Notes: generated from the letters alone by a model not told the origin. A stretch of 64,000 nucleotides of DNA from Trissonchulus latispiculum (GCA_030248195.1 JASAND010013541.1:1-64000); one strand, 5' to 3'. Positions 23,578-36,512 are shown, numbered from the stretch's first letter. Numbers and translations: made by a program.

Positions 23578-24040
23578 TCATACACTGGACGACCAGAGAA
23601 TGATTGGAGTTCAGATTCTCTTAACGAACAAACGTTAGGCTCTCCTAGGTTCAGTAAACGTGACTGGAAAGTCAAACAAGAGCATGAAATTTTGACTGAT
23701 TCAGCAGCTATTTCGTCGATATTTTGTACAGACAGCTTAAATATTCATATTCATAAATTTGTGCTTTATATATAACATATAACTGATGAATGATAGAAAA
23801 TGCACTTCCTGAATGACCTAGAACTGAAGACTGGAACTAAAACAACACCTGAAATAAAAACTGAAACTAAAAATTATTTTGAGTTTCCGACTAAAACTAA
23901 AACTGAAACTGAAAATAAAAACAGTTACTGACACATCATGGTCAATCTGTAAAATCCAAACAAAACTATAAATTCAGCGACCAATACCGCTTTGTGCTTT
24001 CTCTGTTAGCTTTGCATAATTGCACTGAAATAATTTGGAT

Positions 24041-24205
24041 AAAAGTTATACTGGAATTGCATAATTTTCTTATGTTGGAGAGATATGAACTACAACGAGA
24101 AGATCGTTAGTCTATATATGAAACGCCACATTGTCAGTTCGGTGACTGTTAATTAAATCTCTATTTTTAATCAATTACAATTCCTTTCCTGTAATCCTAG
24201 TTTCA
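24041..24205 (+). repeat. 5' LTR
   Basis: 165 bp shared with 28,665-28,829. It includes tctatatatgaaacgccac, a likely TATA region, and ends in tttca. A canonical TG start would be at 24,073 (tgttggag), but identity with the 3' LTR extends upstream to 24,041. Confidence 0.8.
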
Positions 24206-24206
24206 T

Positions 24207-24223
24207 TGGTTCCGACTACCGGG
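24207..24223 (+). other. Probable primer-binding site
   Basis: TGGTTCCGACTACCGGG follows the 5' LTR after one base. The leading TGG complements a tRNA CCA end; I cannot assign the primer tRNA. Confidence 0.55.
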
Positions 24224-24249
24224 AAGGGCATCCACCCGTGGTAATGCAT

Positions 24250-25270
24250 CCAGGAACAGAGAGCCTTCGCCTGAAGGACCCCAAACCTTTGACCTTCAAG
24301 CCATTTTGGAGGCCCAAAGGATCCAGGACGAAGAGAGAGAGGATGTCGGAGGATCGAAGAGGCTGAACGAGATGAAAGAAGAAGGCAAGACGAAGTAGAA
24401 AGGGAGCGCAGACGGCGAGAAGAAAACGATGATCGACGACGTCAAGACCGTGAACAGATGATGGCCCTTTTTGCCCAATTAATCCAACTAAACCAGCACT
24501 TACCTGCTGGGCCCCAGGTTACGGTGACACAGCCCTTACCCAGATCCTTCTACGGCGACGAACAAAAAGATGGACTGGAATTTGATGATTGGGTAGCACA
24601 GGTACGAGACTTTTCTGAGCGTAAGCGGTCAACCGTTACTTCATGTAATGGACAGGGTATTGGAGGGTCCTGCAAGAGACAGCTATAGGGCTCTTGCACC
24701 CGACTTGAGGTCTACGTTTGAAGACGCTATAGCTAATCTTAAACCACTAATTCAACCTTGTCTTAGTCCGACCGCAGCGGCGATAAAGTTAATGGATATG
24801 ACGCAAAAGAAAGATAAAACAGAAGCGTACTGTCTTCAGAGGTGGCGGAAAACCTATGCTAAGGTGGGCGATGACAGGTTTCTAGCTCGAGCACTATGGC
24901 TGCGTGGATTGTATCCCAAATTGCGCGAGAGCATGGTGGTACAGCTAGACAGGGGACAAGATGAGCTAACTTTGGCACAAATACAAGAAAGACAGTATCA
25001 AAAGGGCATGCACTCAGACAAGCTAAAGAGTTGGCTGGGCCACGGGATGCTAACAGAGAGAGACGGGTGCGTCTGGTTTCGCCAAAGACAAAGTGGGGAG
25101 CGGAACTTTCAAAAATAAATAGAATACCAAGGGGTATAAGCACCAGAAAAACAAATCAAAAGATTTGTCGCCTAATCAAGGATCATCCCGGAACTGTTAT
25201 GTCTGTGGTCAGCCTGGGCATATTGCCAAGAATTGTGCATCAAAGGGTCCAATACGACTCTGGGATCAAG
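24250..25270 (+). pseudogene. Degenerate gag
   Basis: The 5' part encodes a charged Arg/Glu-rich stretch (about 24,366-24,455), then a capsid-like region (about 24,458-25,080) rich in Leu, Arg and Glu that resembles the retrotransposon gag domain. It ends in a zinc knuckle with the sequence CYVCGQPGHIAKNC (C-x2-C-x4-H-x4-C) at 25,195-25,236. At least three frame changes are needed to connect these pieces. In life Gag would form the cytoplasmic particle and bind RNA; this copy cannot. Confidence 0.75.
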
Positions 25271-25329
25271 AAGAATGGATTCAGGAAAGAAATTGTTGTT
25301 GGATTGTTGTTGGATTGAAAGTTGTTGTT

Positions 25330-25600
25330 TGTTTGTTGTTGGATGAAAAGTTTGGATGAAAAGCTTAGACACAGTGGACGTCCTTTGCTGTCCGATGCCG
25401 GTATTCAACTGCGTTATGGCAAGATCCTCTCTGGCCCTGTTATGGTTGATACGGGCGCTGATTGCAACTGTATACCTAGAAGGTTATACGAAGGGCTGCG
25501 GGAGGAGGGGGCCTTATGGATGGCTCGGAGACGGCCTGCGTCCAATGCGCCTGGGGTTCTATAGAATTGGTGCCGTTAGTGGACGCTGATGTTACGGTGC
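25330..25600 (+). pseudogene. Retropepsin-like protease remnant
   Basis: The catalytic motif VDTGADC at about 25,445-25,465 (Asp codon at 25,448) marks a retroviral-type aspartic protease that would process the polyprotein. The frame is lost on both sides. Confidence 0.7.
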
Positions 25601-26039
25601 CCGGAGGACCTGTGATCCGAACGAAATTCGCCGTGACCGACGGTATGGGACAGGGTCAAGAGGAAATGCTGTTGTCTTTGAAGACGGCAACCGCGTTGGG
25701 AAGCTGCGCCTTTGTTTGGAATAAGCCTCGAGAGGAAGACGACAGTCATTCAGAGGTTCACGATGCATGCACCAAAAGCAGTTGGTGTGAAGGCCGCTGG
25801 TGCAGAAAGCATGGCTCGAATCCTTCATGTGAAAATGAGAAGTCGGGGAAAAGGCATTGTTACCCTGACCGCGGAAGGTCATGACCGTGAAGTATACTTC
25901 GCACTAAGCGGTTCAACCGAAGATTGCTTGCCAGCAGCGTTGGTAAAGATCAAGGACGGGAAGTGCTCTCTCCCACTGACGGGACGAAGCCGCGGCATAT
26001 CAAGGAATGGTACCGTGGGAACGGTGATGGATCTGTCGG

Positions 26040-26930
26040 ACGATCCGAACGACTTGGTCCTTGGTAAGTTGGTTGCAAGCGTCCAGATGAACTCTGAAAG
26101 CGTGGACTTTTTAGAGGTAGAAGCTTTCGACTTGACACAATATCAGAAAGACCAGTTGCTACAGCTGCAACGCGAGTATGCAGACGTGTTTGCCAACAGG
26201 CGCAGCAGTGCAATTGGTGGAGCTTATAGCGTCAGCCACGCTATCGAGACGACGGGTACGCCAATTAAGCAGAAGAATCGACGATGGTCTCCGAGACTCA
26301 TTGAAGAAGAAGAGGTGAAGAATATGTTGGCGGAAGGAGTAATACGGAAATCCAAATCTCCTTGGGCCAGTCCTGTAGTTCTGGTTCAGAAGCCGGATGG
26401 TTCCGAAAGATTCTGCGTGGACTTCAGGAAGCTGAACAACGTTACTACAAAAGATGATTTTCCAATGCCTCACATAGACGAATTGCTCAAACTTGGAAAA
26501 AAAAGGCCAAGTACTTCACTAGCCTAGACTGCATGTCTGGCTATTGGCAGATTCCCATGGAGCCGGACTCTGTGGCAAAAACGTCGACAGGTATCCACAA
26601 ATTTCTGGTAATGCCATTTGGGCTTACAAATGCAGGAGCCATCTTTCAAAGATACAAGTCATCAGACTTTGAAGGTCTGCCATTCGCCGGCGTGTACATC
26701 GATGATGTCTTGGTGGCAAGTGAAACTTTTGGAGAGCATCTGGATCATCTGAGACAAGTACTGGACAGGCTTCGCGCAAGTCACCTTCAGCTAAAGTTAT
26801 CCAAATGCAAGTTTGGGAAAAAGCGTGTCACTTTCCTCAGATACGACAAGGAAAATTGTCTGATTATGCCGTCATCCAGTCGTGTAGATAAGCTGACGAA
26901 ATGAAGCCTCCTACGAATCTCCACGAACTT
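26040..26930 (+). pseudogene. Reverse transcriptase remnant
   Basis: Conserved RT blocks are present: VDFRKLN (26,417-26,437), the MPFGLTNA-type block (about 26,611-26,634) and the catalytic YIDD (26,695-26,706). A frameshift in an A run near 26,498 and a stop near 26,525 separate the first block from the rest, and a further break precedes 26,904. The enzyme copied element RNA into DNA in intact relatives. Confidence 0.85.
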
Positions 26931-27530
26931 CGTACCTTTCTGGGAGCAATGGGTTATTGTCGCCGGTTCATAAAGAATTACGCGGACATTGCCCAACCAT
27001 TGACATGATTGACAAAGAAGAACATTCAGTTTGTTTGGTCAGAAACGGAGCAGGAAGCATTCGAAGGCTTGAAAAGATCTCTTGCTACTTCTACAGCTGT
27101 GAGCCACGTCGAAATGGAACCTGATTGCCAGTTAATAGTGGAAACCGATACAAGTGGGTTTGGACTGGGAGCAGTCCTGTCTCAGGAGGTCAACGGACGC
27201 GTAAAGATATTGTCACTGCAGTCGAAGACGTTGACCGAACAAGAAAAGAAGTATTCAACTGTTGAAAAAGAAACCTTGTCGGTTGTTTGGGCTGGCAAAA
27301 CCTTCAAAGATATACTGTCCATCAGTAACAAGTCAGTGATCATCAGAACCGATCACAAACCGTTGATGGCTATAATGCTCCTATGAATGGATGATCCACC
27401 TTCGGACCGCATTGTTCGATGGATGGAGACACTGCGACCTCTGCAGTTGACCGTCGTGCACATGCTCGGAAAGGAAAATCCATTGGCAGACGCCTTATCA
27501 AGAATCCGAAGAGTAACTATTCTGCCAAAG
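26905..27530 (+). pseudogene. RNase H remnant
   Basis: Blocks typical of Ty3/gypsy RNase H are visible: the acidic ETDTSGFGLGAVL (about 27,140-27,180), KYSTVEKETLSVVW (about 27,250-27,292), TDHKPL (about 27,349-27,366) and GKENPLADALSR (about 27,468-27,503). A TGA at 27,384-27,386 interrupts the frame. Confidence 0.8.
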
Positions 27531-27659
27531 CATGACTTTAGCGAAATAGATCTAGTCATTGCGCTAGCGGAAGAAAACGACGACTATTCCTTAAAGGACA
27601 TGGGTTTGACCAGGATCGGTGGCTTGTGGTATTTGGAGGATAAGGCGGGAAATCTGCGC

Positions 27660-28660
27660 TTGTTTGTTCCCAAGCATTTTCGGCAGGGTCTTATCAATGA
27701 TACCCATGCAGGACGAGATGAGGCGCATTACAGGTAGTCAGCCATTGATCAAAAGCTACGTGATTGCTATTTTTGGCCGAATATGAGCCAAGAAATAAAG
27801 TCTGCTGTGTCGGCGTGTCAGGTGTGCAAACATAGAAGTCCTGGGAGAAGGGAGATTCCTAATCTGGCTCCAATTTGGGTTGAGCGTCCTGGCGTGAGGT
27901 CTTGGCGATTGACATCACTCATCTGCCAAAGAGTAGCCATGGAGATGTTCAGCAAATTCTGCCAGGCGTACGTCCTCAACGACTTGTCCTCAGAATCGGT
28001 GATCAAGGAACTAAAGAACTACTTCATGGAAGTCGGATATCCAAAAAGGATTTTGTCCGATAAAGGCCGATGCTTCATATCCACAAAGTTTCGGGATTTT
28101 GTTCAAAGTTGGGTATCAGGCAGTCTTGGGCGACCCCGATCATCCCCAGGGAAATGGCGGGGTAGAGAGACTTATTCGGACGTTGGTTAATATTCTCGCC
28201 AAGAAGGCTGTTGACGATCCCCTGTCCTGGGACGAGTACCTAACTGAATCCGTTGCTGCGCACTTGTCTATGCCGCACGGTAGCACGGGGAAAACTCTAA
28301 GGGAAGTGGCTTTTACGTCGGACCAAACGTTGCTGCAGGAGGTTGGTCACAAAATGGTATCCGAGCAGCTAGCTAGAAAGAGACATTTCGACGCAAAGAT
28401 TGCTCGCCCTCGACAGCTGGTAAAGGTTAACTATGTCTCTATAGGTCCAATCCAATGTATACGATCGGTCCAAAAGGAAGGGTCCCTATGGCAAACTTTC
28501 TAGTCCGTGGGTGGGGCCCTGTGAGATAGTGGGTTTGGACTCAAATACGGTGACTGTACTTTACGAGGATGGACGGACCAAGACTCACTCCCGTAATAAT
28601 GCCATCAAGGTTCGTCGCGTGGAAGCGCCGTCTCCTGTGGAAGAGGCGATGAAATAAGCT
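27660..28660 (+). pseudogene. Integrase remnant
   Basis: The HHCC zinc domain is represented by CQVC at 27,816-27,827, with a His-containing segment upstream that is broken by a stop at 27,736-27,738. Of the catalytic core I see LSDKG (Asp codon near 28,058) and, in another frame, GNGGVER (Glu near 28,164). The first catalytic Asp region is degraded. A GPY/F-like tail, WGPCEIVG, lies near 28,512. The 3' LTR starts at 28,665. Confidence 0.75.
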
Positions 28661-28664
28661 GGTT

Positions 28665-28829
28665 AAAAGTTATACTGGAATTGCATAATTTTCATATGTT
28701 GGGGAGATATGAACTACAACGAGAAGCTCGTTAGTCTATATATGAAACGCCACATTGTCAGTTCGGTGACTGTTGATTAAATCTCTATTTTTAATCAATT
28801 ACCATTCCTTTCCTGTAATCCTAATTTCA
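28665..28829 (+). repeat. 3' LTR
   Basis: 165 bp matching the 5' LTR with six substitutions by my count. A purine-rich stretch, gtggaagaggcgatgaaa, precedes it as a possible polypurine tract. Confidence 0.8.
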
Positions 28830-28859
28830 CCATTATAATACATAATGCATAATAACAAT

Positions 28860-29474
28860 GGATAATGCATAATTGCAATTATTTATATAAGAAGAAGATC
28901 AGCCACTAGAGGACTCCTCTTCGTCTTCAGTGCATTTCGTAATTATGCCCCGCTCACAATCCGCGAATGTTCTCCCGTTTTGTAGAGGGTCGACAAGCAT
29001 ATTCCCTCCCCGTTTAGCGGGCGAGGAGGGATTGCCGAAACAGTCCCAGTCTGGTGGTGGTGGCAGCCATCAGCCAATCAGATTGCAGACATTCCATGTT
29101 CGGTGGGGGGTGGTTGGGGCAGTGGACTACGGCAGTTTCAGCTATTTCAAAGAAGGACTCCAGTTGGGGGGGGGGTGGTTGGGGGGCCAATAGGGGTCTT
29201 CCTATGATTGGAGGGGGGATAGGTAAGATGTCCCATTTTGGAGGGGAGGTCACCAACAGCCAATCAGATTCGACGAATCTAGCCTTTCTTGACGACCCCC
29301 CCCAAACGGAGAATTCTTTTGCTTGCCATTCCCCTACCCACCAAATGACAAGGGGGTATGTATTCCGATTTCCCCACCAAACGGGAACGGTTTAACGCAG
29401 TGCAATGAAGATTACACCTCTAGTGGCTTATTCTTCCGTCTTCTTATAAGCCATCTATTAATTATGCACTCTCT
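28860..29474. mobile_element. Poly-G MITE, full-length copy
   Basis: Both inverted ends are present: atgcataattgc...agccactagaggactcctct on the left and cacctctagtggctt...aattatgcactct on the right. The interior has tggtggggg and ggggg words and two AGCCAATCAGAT motifs at 29,072 and 29,258. The element abuts the 3' LTR of the retrotransposon. Confidence 0.65.
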
Positions 29475-31729
29475 ATACTAACCATAGCATTTAATTTTAT
29501 GATTGACTTTTCTACACTCTAAGTTAAGCATCACCTCTAACTCATCAAAAGAATTATTTTTTGGGGGTTCTCAACAGCCAATCAGATTGAAGGGGTGACG
29601 CCTCTGCAATAATTTTCGCAAAGACTGTTTTTCGTTATTGTAAAATCTCACAAATGAGGGGAGGTAGAAATTATCACATTACTCTGGTAACTCACAGACT
29701 GAGAAAAGGAGTCTAGCGATTTATTCTTCCTTTTCAGAATTCTGCAAAACAGTTTTGACCCCTTGTTGGGTTGAGTCAAGTTTAACAAATAACTCTAAAA
29801 CATTATATGCGAACATAGGAAAAGACATATTTATATAGATACAAATAGCTGAAGTAACTAATAAGAATTTAATTTGTCTAAGTAGTCTATTGAGCAGCTG
29901 ACACCTATACAAGCTTAGGTAAATAATAGAGTAAGCTTTACGTCAGACTTTATGGTACAGTTCTTAATAAAATAATTTAGTCAAGCTGAGTCTTGAACAA
30001 GATCAGACTGTTACAGGAAAGCTTTAATTATATGGCCGCTATTTTGAGATGCTGATGTACAACTCATCTGAAATTAATCCCTACTTAGAGACCTTTTATG
30101 TCAACCTTGCCCACAGGATCGCCTTAAAAACGACTAAAATAAATTATTAGATATCTACTAGTAGCGATTGTAATTGTGGTCGAAAAGTCCCGCAAAGGCT
30201 CTCACAAAAAGTCGTTATTGGAAGTGATACCTAACATTTCATTAATGTAAACTCTTATGCGTTTCTACATGCTCTTTAGTGGACCGCAGTGGTACCGAAC
30301 GATGTGGTTGAACCTAATTATAATCAATGAAACTGAAAGTTGACTTAACCTTACTTAGTTGTTTCAATCACTAATTCTTAAAATAGAGAAATAGTCTTAG
30401 TAAGAGTAACCCATCTTGGGATGTGACCTCTAAGTTGGATTTCCCAAATTTTCGTTCTCAATTTTTTCAAGAAATCACTACATAAAGAAGGATTACCACT
30501 GTGTGACTGGAAAATTTCAGTCGCTTTGAAATTCAGTTAGATAACACCCAAAATGCGGTGATGGAAACCAGTTTCTTAATCGGAGCTATTTGCTCGTTCA
30601 GCATATAAAATTGGGAAAGGTTAGCAACAATTAAAACGTAATCCATTATACAAGTAGTCGACTGGAAAATCTGTGCTGACTGAGATGTTTGCAAAGTTTC
30701 AATGAGATTTCAAATTGGGTCGTTTAAGTTTATTTCTGCTGGGAGTCTGTGGCGCTTTGCGTCAGTTGCTTTGACAAGAGGAGACGTCGTCTGTAGGCTA
30801 TTGAAGGGACTTTGTCTTCATAAGCCCTGTGGCACTAACAATTGGAGATACCTAGTCAAATTAAAAGCTCTGAGTGATCGCTTGAGATTCATCCTGGATT
30901 TCTAATAGATTGAGTTGAGCTGTGAGGTAGATCTTTCCATCAGGCATTGTATCTAATTCATCTGTATAGTGTATGATATGGGGGTCCTCTGTTTGACATA
31001 AAGAACTATGAGCCTCGGTTGAGGGAAAAATCGAACTCAATTAAGCTAAGAAATAAAATTTTTCAGTGGAAGGTGGAAGTTTGAGCAGCAGGATTCTTGA
31101 CAATTCCCGACACTATAGGACTATCTCTCTAATTATTTAGATTAAACGTATGTCACACGAAGGCAAGCCAATGGGGCTCTAGCTAGACAGTATTAACCAA
31201 CAGAAAGCTAACATTAAAATATATCTACGTCGGTGTGCAACAAACAATAGAATAATGATTCTGTTTATTTCCTATATCTTTATATTATACAATAATACAT
31301 TATTGTTATTTTGATACAATAGCGAACCTGACGCAAATAGACTGAGTAAAACTGATTGAAATAGCTGAGTATATTGAGTGGTTCAGGAAAACAATAGACC
31401 ATGTCCAAACCTACTCGTAAACTGAAACAGTCAATGACTTAAATAATAATTATATAATGATGCTTACTGGATCTAACTAGTTAGCTGGAGCCATATGATG
31501 CTCTTTCACAATACTACTCTTTATGGTCCCTTCCTTTATTTACAGTATTGCAGCACGCATCCTGCTATAATAAGTTTGTAGCACGGACGCATACAAACAG
31601 CGGCCTGTATCTGAATATACTTTAGAATAATATCTCATAAAAATTTCAGTATTTTAATGTTTAATATAATTTGCTCGTAACCAAATTGAGTCCGGGAAAT
31701 GTTCGCTATATAAGTAGGTACAGGAGTAT
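29475..31729. other. Intergenic, no gene seen
   Basis: AT-rich DNA. A lone AGCCAATCAGATT at 29,577-29,589 suggests a MITE remnant. The longest frame (30,702-30,905) has no recognisable domain or splice support. I see nothing else. Confidence 0.45.
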
Positions 31730-32346
31730 ATGATAGGAAGAGTACGACACCGTACCCTTCCCAGTGTTTTCTAGCTTCTAGAAGATCGGCACATTAAGGC
31801 CGAAATCTCGGGGGGGGGGTCACGGTTAACACAGTTTGTTTGTGTTTGATGTGTTTGTTTATATGCGTTTGAACTAAAACGAATCTGCTTGGCTAATCGC
31901 CAACCTTATATCAAAATTACGTGTATAAGGTGACCCCACCAAGATCTCGAGGGGGGGGGGGCTCAGCTTAGCTTTGTTAAGCGTGTGTTTATATGCGATT
32001 GAACTGAAATGTATTTGATTGGCTTGTTAGCCACCGTAACCCTCAGTAGCAGCAGCTAAGTAACCAATCAAATGCTTGTCAGTTCAATCCCATATGAACA
32101 CACGCTTAACAACGCTAAGGGGGGGGGGGGGATGAGCCACCCGAGAGCACGGGGGGGTCACGTTATACACGTAATTTTGATATAAGGTAGGCGATTAGCT
32201 AATCAGATTCGTTTTAGTTCAAATGCATATAAACACGTGGTTAACTGTGTTAACCGTGACCCCCCTAGATTTTGGCCTTAATGTGACGAGCATCTGACAG
32301 GTCATTTACATTAAGGAAGAGTACAGTGTCGTACTCTTGCTATCAT
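31730..32346. mobile_element. Palindromic MITE, full copy
   Basis: The terminal arms tgataggaagagtacgacac and gtgtcgtactcttgctatca are inverted. Inside them are ggccgaaatctcgggg against ctagattttggcc, then nested inverted blocks with ttatatgcg and ggctaat. The element is almost wholly self-complementary and non-coding. The same family is found at 35.89-36.51 kb and, truncated, at 20.7 and 23.0 kb. Confidence 0.75.
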
Positions 32347-32471
32347 TATTTACGCTTTGTGTGTACTTACATACTATTTTGTGAAAGGAGTTCGCATATG
32401 CAGGCTAACTCGTTCATTTCGTGTCGCACACTCGGAGATTCATTCCTGATAAGTTTAGAAGTCTTTGATCA

Positions 32472-33684
32472 TAAAGGGGGGGCTACTAAAGGTTTGCCCC
32501 GACTTTGCCTGATTGGCCTACTTTTTGGCGAGGACATAGAGCATGGGTGTGGTCAAAAAATATCAGGTACCGAGATCTTAGCTGCCTTCCAGTCATGTGC
32601 AGCCGTCGCGTTTATGTGCCCGACCCCCCCATTTTTCGCAACTACCAACATAATTAATTAAAAATTTTTACTCACTGCTAGGCCCAAGCATTAAAGTTGC
32701 CATTCACCAATATGATTTGGCACATATGTCCTTAAGCGCAAAAAATACTAGATGTCTGTAACTTATCTGCATCTAACGGAATTACTCTTCAAAGTTGAAG
32801 TTTCGGCAAAAATTTAAAAATTTTTGGCTAACGAAAGGAAAATTTTATTACTGGTGCGAGCTATAGGGCTGTAATTTGGCATAAACGGAGGCCCTATAGG
32901 AGTACTCATTTGTGCCAAATGACAAGAAATTCTGCCGCCTGAAAAATTTTTTATGTCAACTTTAATCTTCAAAAATTTCCAAAAACGCTTTTTTTGGGGA
33001 ATGGTACCCCAGAAATCGAAAAAATCAATTTTTTGAAATTAAAATTTTTTGAGATATTTGAACTCAGCGTGGTTGAAAACACACCCACAAACAATTTCAG
33101 CTCGATTAGTGAAGGTTTGCGACTTCTATGGCTGCAGAAAGCCTTTACACAGGATCCGACAGACTGAAAATGGCGATTTTGGCAATTTTTGAAGATTAAA
33201 GTTGACATAAAAATTTTTTCATGCGGCAGAATTTCTTGCCATTTGGCACAAATGAGTACTCCTATAGGGCATCCTTTTATGCCAAATTACAGCCCTATAG
33301 CTCGCACCAGTAATAAAATTTTCCTTTCGTTAGCCAAAAATTTTTAAATTTTTACCGAAACTTCATCTTTGAAGAGTAATTCCTTTAGATGCAGATAAGA
33401 TACAGACATCTAGTATTTTTTTGCAGGTGCCAAATCATATTGGTGAATGACAACTTTGAAGCTTGGGACTAGCAGTCAGTAGAGATTTTTAATTAATTAT
33501 GTTGGTAGTTGCGAAAAATGGGGGGTCGGGCACATAAACGCGACGGCTGCACATGACTGGAAGGCAGCTAAGATCTGAGTACTCGATATTTTTTTGACCA
33601 CACCCATGCTCTATATCTTCGCCAAAAGGTAGGCCAATTAGACAAAGTCGGGGCAAGTCGATTTTAGTAGCCCCCCCCCCTTAA
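32472..33684. mobile_element. Long palindromic element, copy 1 (1.2 kb)
   Basis: The left end gggggggctactaaagg pairs with the right end attttagtagccccccc, and the arms remain complementary inwards (tttggcgagg against cttcgccaaaagg; ggcacaaatgagtactcc against its complement) to a centre near 33.08 kb. The 111-codon frame overlapping its left arm is a by-product. A related copy lies at 56.07-57.31 kb. Confidence 0.75.
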
Positions 33685-35884
33685 CTGGGCTACAAAGTGC
33701 TTGTATAACGAACGTATCCTGCACCCAGTAAATATACAAACTCAAAGCCAAAGTCCAACAAATTTTTGGGTACATTCAGAAAACAAATGTTGTTAAGAGT
33801 GTTCTGCATGATAAATGAATGTGGCAGCCCTTAATATGGATCTTACTGGTTCTCCATTAGCAAAACTGGTCTGTTAGAGAAAACCCTTTGAAAATCTTTG
33901 CCAATACCAGTTAAAATGTTGGAGAAATAATAATTTTTTGTAACCGAAATGCACTGGAATGGAAAAGGCAGACTTCTGAGAGCCGGAAAATTCCGCTATG
34001 CAAAGGCATAAGTTATTGTCTTAGGTCGCTAAATAAGGAGATGACTTCGACAGCTCCTATGTTTTAAGAGTTTTTAGTTGACTACTGTGCTGACAAGGCT
34101 AAGACAGACTAATCACTGCTTTCGTGTTCAAAGGTGGCATTTCTTTGTGAGCAAGCAGCAAGGAAGTGATTCCAGGACCTTTGCATGAAGTTTTTGCGCA
34201 ATACAGCCCCATAAGATGGAATCACTGTACTGCAAAGTATAAGCCAATTGAACTGCGTCAGTCAGAAGAAGCCTTAAAGGGGAAACCTCATCATGGATGT
34301 GAGATATGATTGGCAAGTGGAAAATAGGACATTCCTTCTTGACATGCAATTATGCAAAAATTTTTAATAATGTTTTGTCCTTCTCTGTTCGCAAAGTTTC
34401 CAGAAGAAGTTTTTTGTGAAAAACAGAACTTTAATGTATCCGTAAAGCAGGACCAGCAGAATAAGGAAAACTTCAAAATATAGAATGGTTCTGTGTAAAG
34501 TTGAATGTTTACCTTAAACAATGGTACTTTGACTTAGGTAATTTGAGCTCCATCCAATCCTTTCGCTTCATGCTTCACAGATTCAATTAAGTTAGACTGG
34601 TAAATGCTAGAAATAACGTCTTGACACAAGTAATGATTGTCACAGGCTGGCCGAAGACAAAGAGTGATGGAGCGTGAAAGATGGAAATAAAGAGAATTAG
34701 ATCAAAGATGGCATATACTGATCACAAGCTTATAGTTATTGCCAATTGCAATCCTGCCTGATTTCCTTTCCTTCGACATTGTCAGCTAGGATTGCAAAAT
34801 GCAAAATCTAAAGTGCAGCTTGAAAATAACAACACAATGTGTTTAGACAGTATCTGTTTGTTTTATTGAAGTTTTAGAAATCACGATTGTATTGAGATTG
34901 CATACTGACTGCAATATGTGCTTTAAGAATTAAATTCTAGTTTTGCTTCAATTAATTAATTATTGTTTGAAACTAAAAACATCTACGCTCCTGTACCTAG
35001 ATTAGGTCCCCCTAAAACAGCTGACTAAAGAGGGGGACGTCATGAACAGTTGACTAGGTGGGGAGGGGATAGTACTGAAAAAGAGTTGACTAACTAGAAC
35101 GACTCTATAGCTGTACGGATTAGAGTTGACTTACTGGGAAACTGACAAACTAAGTATTTGACAAACTGCGAAGTTGGCCAAGTGTTGATGATATGCTCTA
35201 GTGTCTGTTCTTAAGCTTTGGCGATCGACACTGCTCAGGACGGATGAAAAAGTATAGCGAATCAGTCCTGACAGAGCTAGAGGTGATCCTTTAGCGTGCT
35301 AATTTAACTTCTGCTGGTTCACAACTTATCTGTTTTATGTTCACTTGGTTTGACTAAACCTGGGGGAAAGCTCGCTTACGGGAAGATATTTCATTACGTC
35401 ATTGGGTATATTTACCAATCGCATAACAGATGGTTTTTGGCACGCAACATGAGTTTTACCTAAAAGAAATAGTTATTGCAGTTCTCACTGAAGAATAAGA
35501 ATTGAAGCCCTGAAATAATCGACGAAAGATACTTTAAGGTGACGTATGAAAATACATAGAAATAAAAATTCTGGCACGAAAGATTACTCTTATGGTTGGT
35601 GCTTTTATTATAAATAGGGGCTTAATTAGAGGCAACGTTTGCAAAGCTAATTTCCACTGAAGGAGTGCTGCCATGTATTATTAACTAGAACTATGTACTC
35701 TTGCTAGAATTGAGGTAATTGCAGCATCGGATAAAACAGCAAAGCCGCTAAATCAAATTTAAGACCTTGTCCATTTAGCCAAGGTGGCAAGTTTCATATT
35801 ATGATATTATGCACATTACATTCTATGTACTATTTGACTGTACAATAATTATTTCACAGATCTTCAACGTGAGAGAAATAAGTA
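33685..35884. other. Intergenic, no gene seen
   Basis: AT-rich DNA between two palindromic elements. Short frames at 34.1-34.5 kb on the minus strand have no domain, no splice-phase support and ordinary AT-rich composition. I see no repeats that I can name. Confidence 0.4.
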
Positions 35885-35890
35885 AATCCA

Positions 35891-36512
35891 AGAGTAGATG
35901 ATAGGAAGAGTATGACACGGGACTCTTCCTAGTGTAATTGGCCTGTCAGATGCTCGGCACATTAAGGCCGAAATCTCGGGGGGGGGTCACGGTTAACACA
36001 GTTAACCATGTGTTTATATGCGTTTGAACTAAAATGAATCTGATTGGCTAATCCCCTACCTTATGTCAAAATTACGTGTATAAGGTGACCCCCCGAGATC
36101 TCGGGGGGGCTCAGCTTAACGCTGTTAATAGTGTGTTTATATGCGTTTGAACTGAAATGCATTTGATTGGTTACTTAGCTATCGTAGCCCTCACCAGTGC
36201 ATTTCAATAGCAGCAGCTAAGCAGCCAATCAAATGCATTTCAGTTCAAACGCATATAAACACACGATTAACAACGTTAAGCTGAGCCCCCCCCCCCGAGA
36301 TCTCGGGGGGGTCACCTTATACACGTAATTTTGACATAAGGTAGGGGATTAGCCAATCAGATTCATTTTAGTTCAAACGCATATAATCACATGGTTAACT
36401 GTGTTAATCGTGACCCCCCCCCGAGATTTCGGCCTTAATGTTCCGAGCATATGACAGCCCAATTACACTAGCAAGGGTACGGTGTCGTACTCTTGCTATT
36501 ATTAACTCTTGG
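35891..36512. mobile_element. Palindromic MITE with TAAAT target duplication
   Basis: The ends CCAAGAGT...aagagtatgacac and gtgtcgtactctt...ACTCTTGG are inverted and are flanked by the direct repeat taaat on both sides. The nested palindromes and the ccgaaatctcggggg core match the copies at 31.7, 20.7 and 23.0 kb. AGCCAATCAGATT occurs at 36,352, and inverted at 36,037. Confidence 0.75.

Larger units (their letters stand above)
22147..24475. repeat. Tandem duplication, unit 2
   Basis: Second copy of the 2.33-kb unit. At its right end gag continues into the body of the retrotransposon. In unit 1 gag is cut at the same codon and joined to the minisatellite end, so the duplication happened after the retrotransposon inserted. 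The near-identity implies recent origin, gene conversion or an assembly artefact. Confidence 0.85.
24041..28829 (+). mobile_element. Ty3/gypsy LTR retrotransposon, inactivated
   Basis: The order of parts is LTR, primer-binding site, gag with CCHC knuckle, aspartic protease, reverse transcriptase, RNase H, integrase, LTR. The RT-RNase H-integrase order is that of Ty3/gypsy elements. The internal region is broken by several frameshifts and in-frame stops, so it cannot make its polyprotein. The two LTRs are 165 bp, short for the family, and I count six differences between them, suggesting an old insertion. I could not identify a clear target-site duplication. Confidence 0.9.

Noticed and set aside
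32326..32661. 111-codon plus-strand frame
   Set aside because: It overlaps the end of one palindromic MITE and the arm of another; no homologous frame is kept in the related copy at 56 kb.
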